From contig JABDMD010000044.1 of NCBI GenBank assembly GCA_013001685.1, positions 1 to 39,701 on the forward strand: 39,701 nt of DNA, written 5' to 3'. The position numbers were made by a program, and so were the translations under genes. Source of the DNA: Gammaproteobacteria bacterium (lineage in GTDB: Bacteria > Pseudomonadota > Gammaproteobacteria > UBA4575). Of this stretch, positions 18,081 through 26,865 are shown one piece after another (position 1 is the first letter of the stretch; the number at the start of each line of letters is the position of its first letter). The notes below the pieces were generated by a model that saw only the letters and a program-made list of their open reading frames with translations, ran no database searches and was not told the origin of the DNA.

Positions 18081-19487
18081 ATGAAAGTACGTACAAGATT
18101 CGCACCTAGTCCTACTGGTTATTTGCACATTGGTGGAGCACGTACAGCACTCTTCAATTGGTTATATGCACGTAAGCATAAAGGTGAATATGTGCTGCGT
18201 ATTGAAGATACTGACAAAGAACGATCAAAAAATGAATTTACAAATGATATCTTGACCAGTTTATCTTGGTTGGGTATCGATTCAGATATTGAACCTGTCT
18301 ATCAATCTAAGCGTTCTGATATATACCAAGAAGCCATAGAAAAACTACTCGATGGAGGTAATGCATACCATTGTTATTGTTCTAAAGAAAGATTAGATGC
18401 ATTACGTGAACAACAAATTAAAAATAAACAAAAGCCTCGTTATGATCGAACTTGTCGTGATTTAGTACAAAACTCTAGTTCAACTGAGCCATCTGTTATT
18501 CGTCTCAAAAATCCTATTGAAGGAAGTGTAAAGGTAAATGATGAGATAAGAGGGAAAGTTAGTGTTCAAAATGACGAGCTAGATGACTTAATATTAGCGC
18601 GTACTGATGGATCGCCTACATATCATTTAACAGTCGTAGTAGATGATATGGCAATGGACATTACACATGTCATTCGTGGAGATGATCATTTAAATAACAC
18701 TTTTCGACAACATAATATTTTCCTAGCATTAGGTAAAGAACCACCCATATATGCACATATTCCTTTAATACATGGTATCGATGGTAAGCGGTTATCTAAA
18801 AGACATGGAGCCGTGTCTGTAAATCAATACCGTCAAGAAGGCTTCTTGCCTGAAGGCTTGTTAAACTACCTGGTACGGTTAGGTTGGTCTCATGGAGACC
18901 AAGAGATATTCAATAGCCAGGAAATGATAGAAAGCTTTGACTTGGAATCGGTACAACAATCTCCTGCTACATTTGATGTTGATAAGCTTCTGTGGGTTAA
19001 CCAACAACATATGAAAAACACATCCGGTACAGATCTCAGTGATACTTTAAATTACTTTTATACAAGTCATAACTATAAGTTTGATGAGCAACCTGATTTA
19101 TGTAGCGTATATGATGCAATGAAAGACAGGTGTAAGACTTTACAAGAGCTATGTGATGCTAGTAAGTTTCTGTATGAAAATATTGAAGAATATGAAACTA
19201 AAGCAGCGAAGAAAATTTTTACCAAAGATAAAATTTCAGTATTAAATTCACTGAAAACTCGATTATCAAGTATTAATAATTGGACAGCTGAAAATATCCA
19301 TAAAGAAATAAAGTCTACTGCAGACGAGATGAACTTAAAATTAGGAAATGTAGCACCGGCATTGAGGTTAGCCGTTACAGGGGGCGCAAATTCACCCTCA
19401 ATTGATTCAACTTTAGAACTATTAGGAAGTGATAAAACTCTGCAGCGTATAGATCAAGCAATTGAATATATTACTAGTACAGTATAG
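18081..19487 (+). CDS. gltX: Glutamyl-tRNA synthetase
   Basis: GltX charges tRNA-Glu with glutamate. The 468-residue class I synthetase begins MKVRTRFAPSPTGYLHIGGARTAL, containing the HIGH-type signature as HIGG. LRIEDTDKERS follows. The second ATP motif appears as KRLSKRHGAVSV (KMSKS equivalent) near residue 240. A zinc-type segment YHCYCSKERLD is present near residue 95. The C-terminal anticodon-binding helical domain ends near 465. It lies 96 bases after the cyclase-FHA gene and 30 bases before tRNA-Ala. A tRNA-Glu gene, its substrate type, lies 12 kb further on the same strand. Confidence 0.97.
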   Translation: MKVRTRFAPSPTGYLHIGGARTALFNWLYARKHKGEYVLRIEDTDKERSKNEFTNDILTSLSWLGIDSDIEPVYQSKRSDIYQEAIEKLLDGGNAYHCYCSKERLDALREQQIKNKQKPRYDRTCRDLVQNSSSTEPSVIRLKNPIEGSVKVNDEIRGKVSVQNDELDDLILARTDGSPTYHLTVVVDDMAMDITHVIRGDDHLNNTFRQHNIFLALGKEPPIYAHIPLIHGIDGKRLSKRHGAVSVNQYRQEGFLPEGLLNYLVRLGWSHGDQEIFNSQEMIESFDLESVQQSPATFDVDKLLWVNQQHMKNTSGTDLSDTLNYFYTSHNYKFDEQPDLCSVYDAMKDRCKTLQELCDASKFLYENIEEYETKAAKKIFTKDKISVLNSLKTRLSSINNWTAENIHKEIKSTADEMNLKLGNVAPALRLAVTGGANSPSIDSTLELLGSDKTLQRIDQAIEYITSTV

Positions 19488-19517
19488 ATTGCCATTAATG
19501 TTTTAAATTTAGTAATT

Positions 19518-19593
19518 GGGGCTATAGCTCAGCTGGGAGAGCGCTTGCGTGGCACGCAAGAGGTCGGCGGTTCGATCCCGCCTAGCTCCACCA
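19518..19593 (+). tRNA. tRNA-Ala (anticodon GGC)
   Basis: A full 76-base cloverleaf can be folded. The acceptor GGGGCTA pairs with TAGCTCC (one G-U). The D arm is GCTC..GAGC. The anticodon stem CTTGC/GCAAG surrounds loop GTGGCAC, giving anticodon GGC (Ala, GCC/GCU codons). The T arm is GGCGG TTCGATC CCGCC. The discriminator is A and the CCA end is encoded. It lies 30 bases after gltX and may be transcribed with it. Confidence 0.96.
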
Positions 19594-19617
19594 ATAACAT
19601 GTACTCTGATTAACATT

Positions 19618-19851
19618 ATGGCAGTAAACCCTATTATTAACGACCGCCGTAATAAGCCTGAAAGAAGGAATAGTACGGATGTCTGCCAATTTCCTGTGAT
19701 CACCACTCAAGGTTCATGCATTCGTAAGGATCGCCGCAGTACACCTGAACGTAGAATTTCTAAAATTATTGTTAAGGAATGGCGTATTAAAGATTCAATA
19801 TTTGAAACTTTATTTTCTAATCAGGCATCAAATGAAAAAAATAGTAACTAA
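19618..19851 (+). CDS. Small basic protein with two DRRxxPERR motifs, unknown function
   Basis: The ORF track begins this frame inside the tRNA (19549), which cannot be a real start. The first sensible start is the ATG at 19618, giving 77 residues. The protein carries two copies of a short motif, NDRRNKPERRNS near residue 8 and KDRRSTPERRIS near residue 40, separated by a stretch with two Cys. A less ordered C terminus ends NEKNSN. There is no signal peptide or membrane segment. Arg-rich DRR repeats of this type occur in many small proteobacterial proteins of unknown role. It converges on gspN with an 8-base gap. I do not recognise a family. Confidence 0.6.
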   Translation: MAVNPIINDRRNKPERRNSTDVCQFPVITTQGSCIRKDRRSTPERRISKIIVKEWRIKDSIFETLFSNQASNEKNSN

Positions 19852-19859
19852 TGAATAAA

Positions 19860-20600
19860 TTAGATGCCTAGTTGTCCTTGATGAACTAGTTTTACACTAT
19901 CTTCAGTGATTTTCTTACCGATCATCTGCACAGTCTGTAAAACGTTATCTGGAGTGCGTGCATTCTTTGATAAGGTCAAATCTGCATTATAAGCGCCACC
20001 ATTAGCTACATAAATGATTCCATCCAAATCCAATTCACCATTTTGGTTATGTAGATTGATTTGAAATCCATCATCTTGCGGGGAAAATTCACTGCTAATA
20101 TCACCCAAATTTAAAGGTACGAAGCCTAAGATACTAGTATTAGACGTTTTTAAAATGCCGTCTGCATAATGTGGAATACCATTTTTGATATGTAAGTTAT
20201 CAAACTTTGCATCAAATTGACCATTTATAGTTAATCCATAACGCTCAAAGTAAGGGCCTAGAAGGGAAAGTTCACCATTGAGATCGATATCTTTTGTATG
20301 TACATCTGATCCTGAGTAAGTAGTTTTAAAATCACCTTTTATATTACTCGAGTCTATAGAAACGTCTGCTTGAACTTTCCCGATAAGCAGACTAAGAGGC
20401 TTAGCTGTCCATTTAGTGTTTTGTAAACCAATCTTGTCAATAATAACATTCTGTACGTTGCCATTTAATAAAGTACCGCTTAAACCTGCGGCAGAAATAT
20501 TACTAGGTAAGAACTTCTCAATTATAGAAGCAGGTGCAAAATAGGCGATAGCACCTACAAAAATTACCAAACCTAAAAAAAGTTTTATGATTATCTTCAT
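19860..20600 (-). CDS. gspN: Type II secretion system protein GspN
   Basis: GspN is an accessory inner-membrane protein of the type II secretion system. The 246-residue protein has one N-terminal membrane anchor (KLFLGLVIFVGAIAYFAP). Its periplasmic domain has the family pattern GLSGTLLNGNVQNVIID, TKWTAKPLSLLIGKVQADV and a repeated beta-strand layout (DLNGELSLLGPYFERYGLTI). It is the last gene of the gsp operon, 7 bases after gspM. GspN is not universal in these systems, so its presence marks a full-length cluster. Confidence 0.88.
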   Translation of the reverse strand: MKIIIKLFLGLVIFVGAIAYFAPASIIEKFLPSNISAAGLSGTLLNGNVQNVIIDKIGLQNTKWTAKPLSLLIGKVQADVSIDSSNIKGDFKTTYSGSDVHTKDIDLNGELSLLGPYFERYGLTINGQFDAKFDNLHIKNGIPHYADGILKTSNTSILGFVPLNLGDISSEFSPQDDGFQINLHNQNGELDLDGIIYVANGGAYNADLTLSKNARTPDNVLQTVQMIGKKITEDSVKLVHQGQLGI

Positions 20601-20607
20601 ACCATAT

Positions 20608-21093
20608 TTATCTAGTTAAAGTAACTTTACCAGTAATTTTGCCTATCTGGTCTGAACGATTAAAAGATGCATCCGCCACTTCAATGTTATTTCTTCTCTC
20701 TAACTCACCTAGAAGCACAATCAGGTAATCAAATGCCATATCTTCTACATAAATATGAACACTATCTTCACCTTTGGGCTCAATTCTAGTGATGGCAGGG
20801 CGTATACCCATCTGTTTGGCACCAGTATCTACTATTGCTAACAAGGAGCGGCTATCGCTAGCACTATTAAACATATTAGGATTAATACGCTTCAAGTGTT
20901 CTACTTCTTGTTTTTTCTGGGTCATCCACGTAACCGTTTCGCGCTTTGCCTCAACACGTTTTTGTTTTATATCACGGCTGGATGCAATTGGAGACCAAAT
21001 AGCTAGATATAGTATTGCAATTGATACCAATACCGTAGCGATAAGCACCATATAACGCTCACGTGATTGAAGAGTTTCCCACCAATCTTTCAT
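20608..21093 (-). CDS. gspM: Type II secretion system protein GspM
   Basis: GspM is a bitopic inner-membrane assembly-platform protein that pairs with GspL. The 161-residue protein starts with a short cytoplasmic part (WWETLQSRERYM). It continues with a membrane helix at about residues 13-35 and an amphipathic coiled-coil segment (DIKQKRVEAKRETVTWMTQKKQ). A ferredoxin-like periplasmic domain ends ITGKVTLTR. Its ATG overlaps the gspL stop by four bases (ATGA), implying translational coupling. Confidence 0.92.
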   Translation of the reverse strand: MKDWWETLQSRERYMVLIATVLVSIAILYLAIWSPIASSRDIKQKRVEAKRETVTWMTQKKQEVEHLKRINPNMFNSASDSRSLLAIVDTGAKQMGIRPAITRIEPKGEDSVHIYVEDMAFDYLIVLLGELERRNNIEVADASFNRSDQIGKITGKVTLTR

Positions 21094-22343
21094 TTGATGT
21101 CTCCTTTAGCAATAACAAGTTTTGCTTCAACAGTATTGCCCTGCGTATTGGCTGATTGAATATCTGCCGAATAATTCTTACTTTTTAAAGTTTGCTTGAT
21201 GCTATCGAGTATTTGCACATCAGCAGATTTTACATTCATATTTAATTTACCTTCTCGATAATTCATAGTGTCGATATCTACTTTTCCAGCTTGTTTCATC
21301 GATTCACCACTCAAAGCAAGTAATTCCATAAAACCTGCTTTGGAGTTTGCACTGGTTGTGTCCATAAAGTTCTTTAAACGTGCTTCCATCTTGGTACGTG
21401 CACTATCTGCAGATACATTCAGCATATCCGGAAAGGTCTGCTTCATAATTTGGACTATTTGAGCATCTAATACCTTTTCTTGTTTGCTAAGACGAGAATG
21501 ATCGATAAAGACGGATAAAAACGAAAGCGCTATCCAAGCTCCAAACAACATTGCTGCCACTTTCCATGGACCAACTTGACGGTGTTTTTTATCCTTATTC
21601 TTATAAGTTGTTTGCAGCAGATTAATACATTCATTTTCATCTAAGCCATCTGCAAATAAACCAGGAGGGCAATCATCTAATTCATTTGTGCTAATTGGTA
21701 AGTTAAGTTTTTTAATGCCAGTTTGTTGATCATCACAGCAATAAACGTTTAGCTCTGCAGGAGCTTCTTCTGCTTGCCGTAAAGAAGAAGTAAGCATTTG
21801 TTGAAGGTTGTGTAAATCAATCGTGAAACCTTGGTATCTTGCAGTACGAACTAAAGCACGATCATTTTCAATTAATATTGTCCATGTGCCGTCTCTAAAT
21901 GGTAAACCAAAAACATCTGCAGTTAATAAATCAGGATATATACCTGCTTCAGAAAGTGCATCTAGAACCATATCTAAAGTGCTTTTATTTATTACTGCTA
22001 CAGGAAAATCATTTTCGCCATATCGTTGTCCTAAGGCGAAATGTAAGCTATCGACATCATCTGCAAGTTCATCTTCCAAAGCGAAGGGTACTGCTTTCTG
22101 CAAATGTTTTTGTTTACGCGCTCTTGTGTTCACGCTGGTAAGTAACATCTGCTCAAGCGGCAGTAATACAATTACGTTTGCATTTTGAGTAACAGAAGAC
22201 ACTTGTTCCAAACGCGCCTCAGCACCTCTAGTGATAGGAACACCTTCTTCGTCTAACTTAATCCACTTAACAAAATGAGAATCTTCAATATCAAGATTTT
22301 GAAGTAATTCACTTTGTATATATATGATTACGGTTTCTTCCAT
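21090..22343 (-). CDS. gspL: Type II secretion system protein GspL
   Basis: GspL anchors the GspE ATPase to the assembly platform. The 417-residue protein has an actin-like cytoplasmic domain (about residues 1-240, with VIVLLPLEQMLL and KHLQKAVPFALEDELADDVD). One membrane helix (VAAMLFGAWIALSFLSVF) lies near residue 265, with a periplasmic ferredoxin-like domain after it. The KAVPFALED..ADDVD segment is a strong family signature. It overlaps gspM by four bases and follows gspK by 25. Confidence 0.95.
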   Translation of the reverse strand: MEETVIIYIQSELLQNLDIEDSHFVKWIKLDEEGVPITRGAEARLEQVSSVTQNANVIVLLPLEQMLLTSVNTRARKQKHLQKAVPFALEDELADDVDSLHFALGQRYGENDFPVAVINKSTLDMVLDALSEAGIYPDLLTADVFGLPFRDGTWTILIENDRALVRTARYQGFTIDLHNLQQMLTSSLRQAEEAPAELNVYCCDDQQTGIKKLNLPISTNELDDCPPGLFADGLDENECINLLQTTYKNKDKKHRQVGPWKVAAMLFGAWIALSFLSVFIDHSRLSKQEKVLDAQIVQIMKQTFPDMLNVSADSARTKMEARLKNFMDTTSANSKAGFMELLALSGESMKQAGKVDIDTMNYREGKLNMNVKSADVQILDSIKQTLKSKNYSADIQSANTQGNTVEAKLVIAKGDIK

Positions 22344-22368
22344 ATCGTTCTCTTTTCCGGTTCTCTAT

Positions 22369-23322
22369 TTAGAGTTTCTGACTGCGTTTAATTATTTGTA
22401 GGTTATTGCCAGCACCACGATGAATCAGACTGACCATTTTTACTTGGCTTTTGCCAATCACACATTTTGTATTTAGTAAAAAATGATCACTTTTTATCCC
22501 AAGCTTATCTGTATCTAAAGTTATACCATTTTGCTGTATTAATGGATGTCTTTGTAAGTCCCCAACTTGTTTATAAGGTTTGTCTTCACGTTCTGCAACT
22601 AATTCTTGTCCAAGTCCTGGTCTAATATTAGGGGCTAAAGTTTCTAAAACTTCAGCAGATGCAGTATTTATATTTAATGACGAATTAGCATCAGACAATA
22701 CTGTGACATGAGGGATTAACTTATTATATATTTCTTGATCTATACCATGCACAAGTCTGAGTTCAGAAATATCCTTCATAGGTTGATCTGCGGGCAAATA
22801 AGGTGTTTCTAAACCTATATAAATATCAAATTCTGCTCCATCCGAGCCAGTAGGATTAGGATTAGCGTCAATCCAATCAATTATTGCACCTACTAAACCT
22901 TTGTTAATTTCTAGTGTAGTAAATAACCTCTCAAATCGAAGTTGCGCAATTGGATTTGGCTTATTACCCTCTAGTAGAGAGTTAATATTTAATTTCCCTT
23001 GTGCATCTTCTAAGCTGCCTTCAATAAAGCCATCAGGAAGAGGGAACACTAGTGGAGCACCATTGTTCCACCAAGCATTATCTGTATCATAAGCATCATA
23101 GGTATTATCTTTTTGATCCCTAGCTAGAATTGCTTTTGCCCATTGTTCTGCACCTTTTGCATATGACCATGCTTGACCGCTATCAAAAGCAGTGATGGTG
23201 CGACGAAAATTTAATTCATAATTTTCAGCAATTGAGATCGAAGCAACCACAGCAAGAGAAACGATTAATACCGCTGTAATTAAGGCAACTCCAGATTGCT
23301 TATTTTTAGATTGAAAACTCAT
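22369..23322 (-). CDS. gspK: Type II secretion minor pseudopilin GspK
   Basis: GspK is the largest minor pseudopilin and caps the pseudopilus tip with GspI and GspJ. The 317-residue protein starts with a type IV prepilin-like signal (KQSGVALITAVLIVSLA), cleaved after Gly. As usual for GspK, it lacks Glu at position +5. A large periplasmic region follows with EDAQGKLNINSLL and LNINTASAEVLETLAP, the latter a helix-hairpin-helix-like family hallmark. It sits between gspJ (11-base gap) and gspL. Confidence 0.95.
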   Translation of the reverse strand: MSFQSKNKQSGVALITAVLIVSLAVVASISIAENYELNFRRTITAFDSGQAWSYAKGAEQWAKAILARDQKDNTYDAYDTDNAWWNNGAPLVFPLPDGFIEGSLEDAQGKLNINSLLEGNKPNPIAQLRFERLFTTLEINKGLVGAIIDWIDANPNPTGSDGAEFDIYIGLETPYLPADQPMKDISELRLVHGIDQEIYNKLIPHVTVLSDANSSLNINTASAEVLETLAPNIRPGLGQELVAEREDKPYKQVGDLQRHPLIQQNGITLDTDKLGIKSDHFLLNTKCVIGKSQVKMVSLIHRGAGNNLQIIKRSQKL

Positions 23323-23333
23323 TTCAGCATCAT

Positions 23334-23969
23334 CTATGTAATTTCAGGAGCTGCAAACACACGTTTAATTTCTTCCATATTTTCTACTTTGATAGTCAGC
23401 TCTAATGCACGCGGTATATTAAATTGCTGAACAGAACCAATTTGTGGTGCAGAACTACTGTTTAGAGGTGGCCAGGTAGTTTGCCATTGATTCGCTTGAT
23501 CAAGGTAACGAAGTTTTATTGATTCAACACCTTCGAGCAGATCAGTTTCAAAAAATTCTTCAGCAATTGCACCATCCAACTGTCCCCAGGTATAACGCTT
23601 TAACGTGTTTTCATCCAACTCATAAGAAACACGTTGCATTTTACTGCGTACTAAATTAGCCGGATTACGCCAGCCTGAATGGGTAAAACTAAAGGCTTTG
23701 TCCTCATCTCCAACGAAGGATGGTTGTAGATCTTGATACTGATTGCGAACAGAGCGATTAATCATTTGATTAATATCTTTTTCAAAATACCGGAAAGTAA
23801 GTTGCATATCTCTAAGCTGATCAGATGAGCTTTGTAAGTAATTTTGTCCTTTTAAGACATAATTAATTCCGCCGTATGCCATGATAGAAACGATACTAAA
23901 GATAAATATCGCAATCATCATTTCAATTAATGTAAATCCAAATGAATTATTTATTCTATATAACTTCAT
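23334..23969 (-). CDS. gspJ: Type II secretion minor pseudopilin GspJ
   Basis: GspJ is part of the pseudopilus tip complex. The 211-residue protein has a clear prepilin signal, FGFTLIEMMIAIFIFS, with cleavage between G and F and Glu at mature position 5. The mature part has YFEKDINQMINRSVRNQYQD and a Trp-rich segment (NQWQTTWPP) common in this family. It overlaps nothing; an 8-base gap separates it from gspI. Confidence 0.95.
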   Translation of the reverse strand: MKLYRINNSFGFTLIEMMIAIFIFSIVSIMAYGGINYVLKGQNYLQSSSDQLRDMQLTFRYFEKDINQMINRSVRNQYQDLQPSFVGDEDKAFSFTHSGWRNPANLVRSKMQRVSYELDENTLKRYTWGQLDGAIAEEFFETDLLEGVESIKLRYLDQANQWQTTWPPLNSSSAPQIGSVQQFNIPRALELTIKVENMEEIKRVFAAPEIT

Positions 23970-23977
23970 TAGTTACA

Positions 23978-24355
23978 TTACCTAGGATTGAAAAACAGTG
24001 TGATTAACGTTGCATAATTTTGTGCAGATTTATCTTTATCTTTTCGCACAGTAATTTCTATACGATTTGTATCAGGATCTTCTGTGCCTTCAATTTTTCT
24101 CGTCCAATGCCAGGTCAGACCTGCTAATTTTTCTTCGCCGTCCGTAAACCCTGTTTTCGGACTCGCTGCAGTAACCTCAATCTCTGCTAGTTGATTCTGT
24201 GCCACCCAATACGCAAAGGTTTTATCTCTTAAGTAAATGGTATTAGATGTTGTGGTAGTAACCGTTTTGATCACCGCTGCCATACCCAGAGCAATAACGG
24301 CAAGAGCCACCATAACTTCTAGAAGTGTAAAACCGCTAACAGATTTAGTATTCAT
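23978..24355 (-). CDS. gspI: Type II secretion minor pseudopilin GspI
   Basis: GspI nucleates the pseudopilus tip complex. The ORF track starts at 24373 with a TTG inside gspH. The ATG at 24355 (MNTKSVSGFTLLEV) is a better start and leaves a 1-base gap after the gspH stop. The prepilin signal is SGFTLLEVMVALAVIALGMAA, with Glu at mature position 5. The mature domain ends with a strand-rich segment (NRIEITVRKDKD). The resulting 125-residue length is usual for GspI. Confidence 0.93.
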   Translation of the reverse strand: MNTKSVSGFTLLEVMVALAVIALGMAAVIKTVTTTTSNTIYLRDKTFAYWVAQNQLAEIEVTAASPKTGFTDGEEKLAGLTWHWTRKIEGTEDPDTNRIEITVRKDKDKSAQNYATLITLFFNPR

Positions 24356-24356
24356 G

Positions 24357-24920
24357 TTAATTGATCGCGTCAATTTCGTACTTTCCGTTCTCTGCCATTA
24401 TCATCTTAAAGGTATGATCAGCTTTATCCGTGAGCTTAAGTTCAAATGGACTAATTGAGCCATCAGAAAGAATAAAGACATGTGGAGTTATTTCTTTTAA
24501 TTTAGAAGCAGCAAACGTTACTTGAATACCCTCAAGAAAAAGTTCATATTCCAAGCTATCAGGCAGAGTACGTTTAGTTAATATTCTGTCATCTTCAATA
24601 GGCTGCCAAATAGTAACTTCCTCTTTTTTCTTATTAACAGCTGAACCCATTTTATAAAAAGAGTAACTGTCTTTTGTAAATAGCAAACCTAACTCTTGTG
24701 AATTAAATATGGCTTGCTCTTTAGCTAAATCAATTAATGCGCCTAACTGTTGTGACTTATGCGACATACGCTCAGCTTGATTATCACCGAAGGCTAATGT
24801 TGCAAATGACACTGCGATGCCAATAATCACAATGACGACAAGCAGCTCTAATAGAGAAAATCCTGAATTACAGTTTCTCGCAGAACTATGCCTAGCAAAT
24901 TTGTGTGAGTAGAAAATCAT
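24357..24920 (-). CDS. gspH: Type II secretion minor pseudopilin GspH
   Basis: GspH joins the minor-pseudopilin complex to the GspG filament. The 187-residue protein has the signal SGFSLLELLVVIVIIGIAVSFA with Glu at mature position 5. A GspH/FimT-type domain follows, with QQLGALIDLAKEQAIFNSQELGLLF and the C-terminal DGSISPFELKL. It follows gspG by 35 bases. The leader before the cleavage site (about 22 residues) is a little long, so an internal start cannot be excluded. Confidence 0.93.
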   Translation of the reverse strand: MIFYSHKFARHSSARNCNSGFSLLELLVVIVIIGIAVSFATLAFGDNQAERMSHKSQQLGALIDLAKEQAIFNSQELGLLFTKDSYSFYKMGSAVNKKKEEVTIWQPIEDDRILTKRTLPDSLEYELFLEGIQVTFAASKLKEITPHVFILSDGSISPFELKLTDKADHTFKMIMAENGKYEIDAIN

Positions 24921-24955
24921 TTAATATTAACTAAGCGCTAAGTTGTATTGTTCTA

Positions 24956-25408
24956 CTATCTTAAATCTGCAGTAGACAAATCTTTATTATTCTCTTCACC
25001 ACCCAGTTTTCCATCAGCACCAAATGTGAATAAATCGAATTCATTACCACTGGCACCAGGGTAAGCATATTGATATTCACTACCCCATGGATCCAAAGGC
25101 AATCTTGGTATGTATCCACCTTTTCTCCAGTTTTTAGGTTCAGGGCTGCCACTTGGCTTGGTTACCAAAGCCTGTATTCCTTGATCGGTGCTAGGGTAGT
25201 TAAAATTATCTAATCGGTAGAGGTTCAGTGCAGATTCCAAAGCACGAAGGTCGCTTAGGGATTTTTTAATGCGTGCTTCTTCTACTTGTCCAAAAATATT
25301 AGGCGCTATTACAGCTGCCAACAATCCAATAATGACTACCACCACAATAATCTCAATCAAGGTAAAACCTTGCATGCGATGGATTTTGGTTCTTTTAAAG
25401 TTATTCAT
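24956..25408 (-). CDS. gspG: Type II secretion major pseudopilin GspG
   Basis: GspG forms the pseudopilus filament. The prepilin signal is QGFTLIEIIVVVVIIGLLAAVI, with cleavage after Gly and Glu at mature position 5. The mature part has the family-specific calcium-loop and Pro/Trp features: YPSTDQGIQALV, NWRKGGYI, PLDPWGSEYQY and FTFGADGKLGGEE. The ORF track begins at 25456, but the ATG at 25408 (MNNFKRTKIHRMQGF) gives the usual short leader and is preferred, for 150 residues. A 224-base gap separates it from gspF (from the ORF-track start, 176 bases), so gspG and downstream genes may have their own promoter. Confidence 0.95.
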   Translation of the reverse strand: MNNFKRTKIHRMQGFTLIEIIVVVVIIGLLAAVIAPNIFGQVEEARIKKSLSDLRALESALNLYRLDNFNYPSTDQGIQALVTKPSGSPEPKNWRKGGYIPRLPLDPWGSEYQYAYPGASGNEFDLFTFGADGKLGGEENNKDLSTADLR

Positions 25409-25632
25409 ATATGTAATTACTCTCTGATTTATTAACTTGCTGATTATCAAGGGCAAATGTGTCCAAATTGTAACAAGAACTAAGCTATCTGCTATTTAGT
25501 TATGTTAATTACTGGTCTCACTCAACGGATAGCTGGTATTGCACTCTGCATTAGTATTTAAGTCAATAAAATAACCATTAATTACATATAGTTAGAAGTA
25601 TTAATTAAAGTTATACAACTTTAGTGCGTCCA

Positions 25633-26850
25633 TTATTGTCCAACCAGCTGGTTCAAGTTAAAGATAGGCATCAGAACGGCCATAACGATACCTAACACCA
25701 TGACACCCATGAACACGATGATCAGGGGTTCAAGCAGTTTAAGGGTAGTGTTAATGACAGTATTTAGTTCCCGTTCTTGTTGAGATGCTGCTCGGTCTAA
25801 CATTTCTTCCAAATTACCACTTTGTTCACCACTAGCAATTAGGTGCAAGGTCATAGGCGGGAAGTGCCCTGAACGCTCTAATGATGAATGGATAGTCGCA
25901 CCTTCACTAATACTCACGGCAGCTTCTTGTACGGCTTGACGCATTGGTCGATTCATAATTACTTCGGCTGCTATACGTAATGAATCTAGTACAGGAACGC
26001 CTGATGCAGTCATTATGCTTAATGTTCGTGAAAATCGAGCTGTGTTCACACCGCGAGTTAATTTTCCAACAATAGGCATACGAAGATAAAACTGTTGCAC
26101 TTTTGCTCTAAAGGTTTCGGTACGCATTGCACGTTGAAACAAAATTATCCCAATGATGGCGGCAATTAAAATATATATGCCATAGGAAACTAAAAAGTTG
26201 CTAAAAGAAATGAGCATTTGCGTTAGCAATGGTAATTCTTGCCCCAAATCTTCAAATATTCCAACTACTTTTGGAACTACTACGACTACTAACAACACTA
26301 CAACTGCTAATGCAATAAATAATAAAGCAATTGGATATACAAGGGCACCTACAACACTTTGTTGAGTTTCTTGTTTAGTCTCAGTGTAATCTGCAAGTCG
26401 ATCAAGTACTGCATCAAGGTAACCGGATTTTTCACCTGCTGCAATAGTTGCGCGATACATTTCAGGATAGTCAGAAGGGAATTCGCCCATGGCTTTCTCT
26501 AATGAGTAACCTTCAGAGACACGTGATCGTACACCCATGACAGTACGTTTTACGCGTGGTTTTTCTGTGTGATTCCCAATCGTACGCAAGGCCTCCTCTA
26601 GAGGTGTGCCTGAACGAACAAGTGTAGCTAGTTGACGAGTAAATAAAGCTAAATCAGTTGAATTAAATCGACGTGCGAATAAGCCCTTAAAGGACGTTTT
26701 ATCTTTGCGCTCTCTAACTTGATTTATTGCAAGAGGATCAAAACCTTTGGAACGCAAATGTTGTCGCGCAGCACGCGGACTATCGCCTTCTATAACGCCG
26801 CGTTTTTCGCGACCGGCAGTGTCTAATGCAGTATATTCAAAAGCAGGCAT
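25633..26850 (-). CDS. gspF: Type II secretion inner-membrane platform protein GspF
   Basis: GspF is the polytopic core of the assembly platform. The 405-residue protein has the N-terminal FEYTALDTAGREKRGVIEGDS motif and two repeated GspF cytoplasmic domains (DLALFTRQLATLVRSG near residue 66 and NTARFSRTLSIMTASG near 270). Three membrane helices are visible, including VVLLVVVVVPKVVGIF and PLIIVFMGVMVLGIVMAVLM. The ending NLNQLVGQ is also typical. It follows gspE by 15 bases. Confidence 0.96.
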   Translation of the reverse strand: MPAFEYTALDTAGREKRGVIEGDSPRAARQHLRSKGFDPLAINQVRERKDKTSFKGLFARRFNSTDLALFTRQLATLVRSGTPLEEALRTIGNHTEKPRVKRTVMGVRSRVSEGYSLEKAMGEFPSDYPEMYRATIAAGEKSGYLDAVLDRLADYTETKQETQQSVVGALVYPIALLFIALAVVVLLVVVVVPKVVGIFEDLGQELPLLTQMLISFSNFLVSYGIYILIAAIIGIILFQRAMRTETFRAKVQQFYLRMPIVGKLTRGVNTARFSRTLSIMTASGVPVLDSLRIAAEVIMNRPMRQAVQEAAVSISEGATIHSSLERSGHFPPMTLHLIASGEQSGNLEEMLDRAASQQERELNTVINTTLKLLEPLIIVFMGVMVLGIVMAVLMPIFNLNQLVGQ

Positions 26851-26865
26851 AGTTTAGCTCGAGGT

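Noticed and set aside
19549-19617. Upstream start of the 77-residue ORF
   Set aside because: The ORF-track start lies inside tRNA-Ala; the ATG at 19618 is the first start outside the RNA.
19509-19706. Minus-strand ORF containing GGARRDRTADLLRATQALSQL
   Set aside because: It is the well-known false translation of a tRNA gene on the opposite strand.
24356-24373. TTG start of gspI inside gspH
   Set aside because: The ATG at 24355 gives the normal prepilin leader and removes the overlap.
25409-25456. Long N-terminal extension of gspG
   Set aside because: The ATG at 25408 gives the short leader usual for GspG; the extra residues are not pseudopilin-like.
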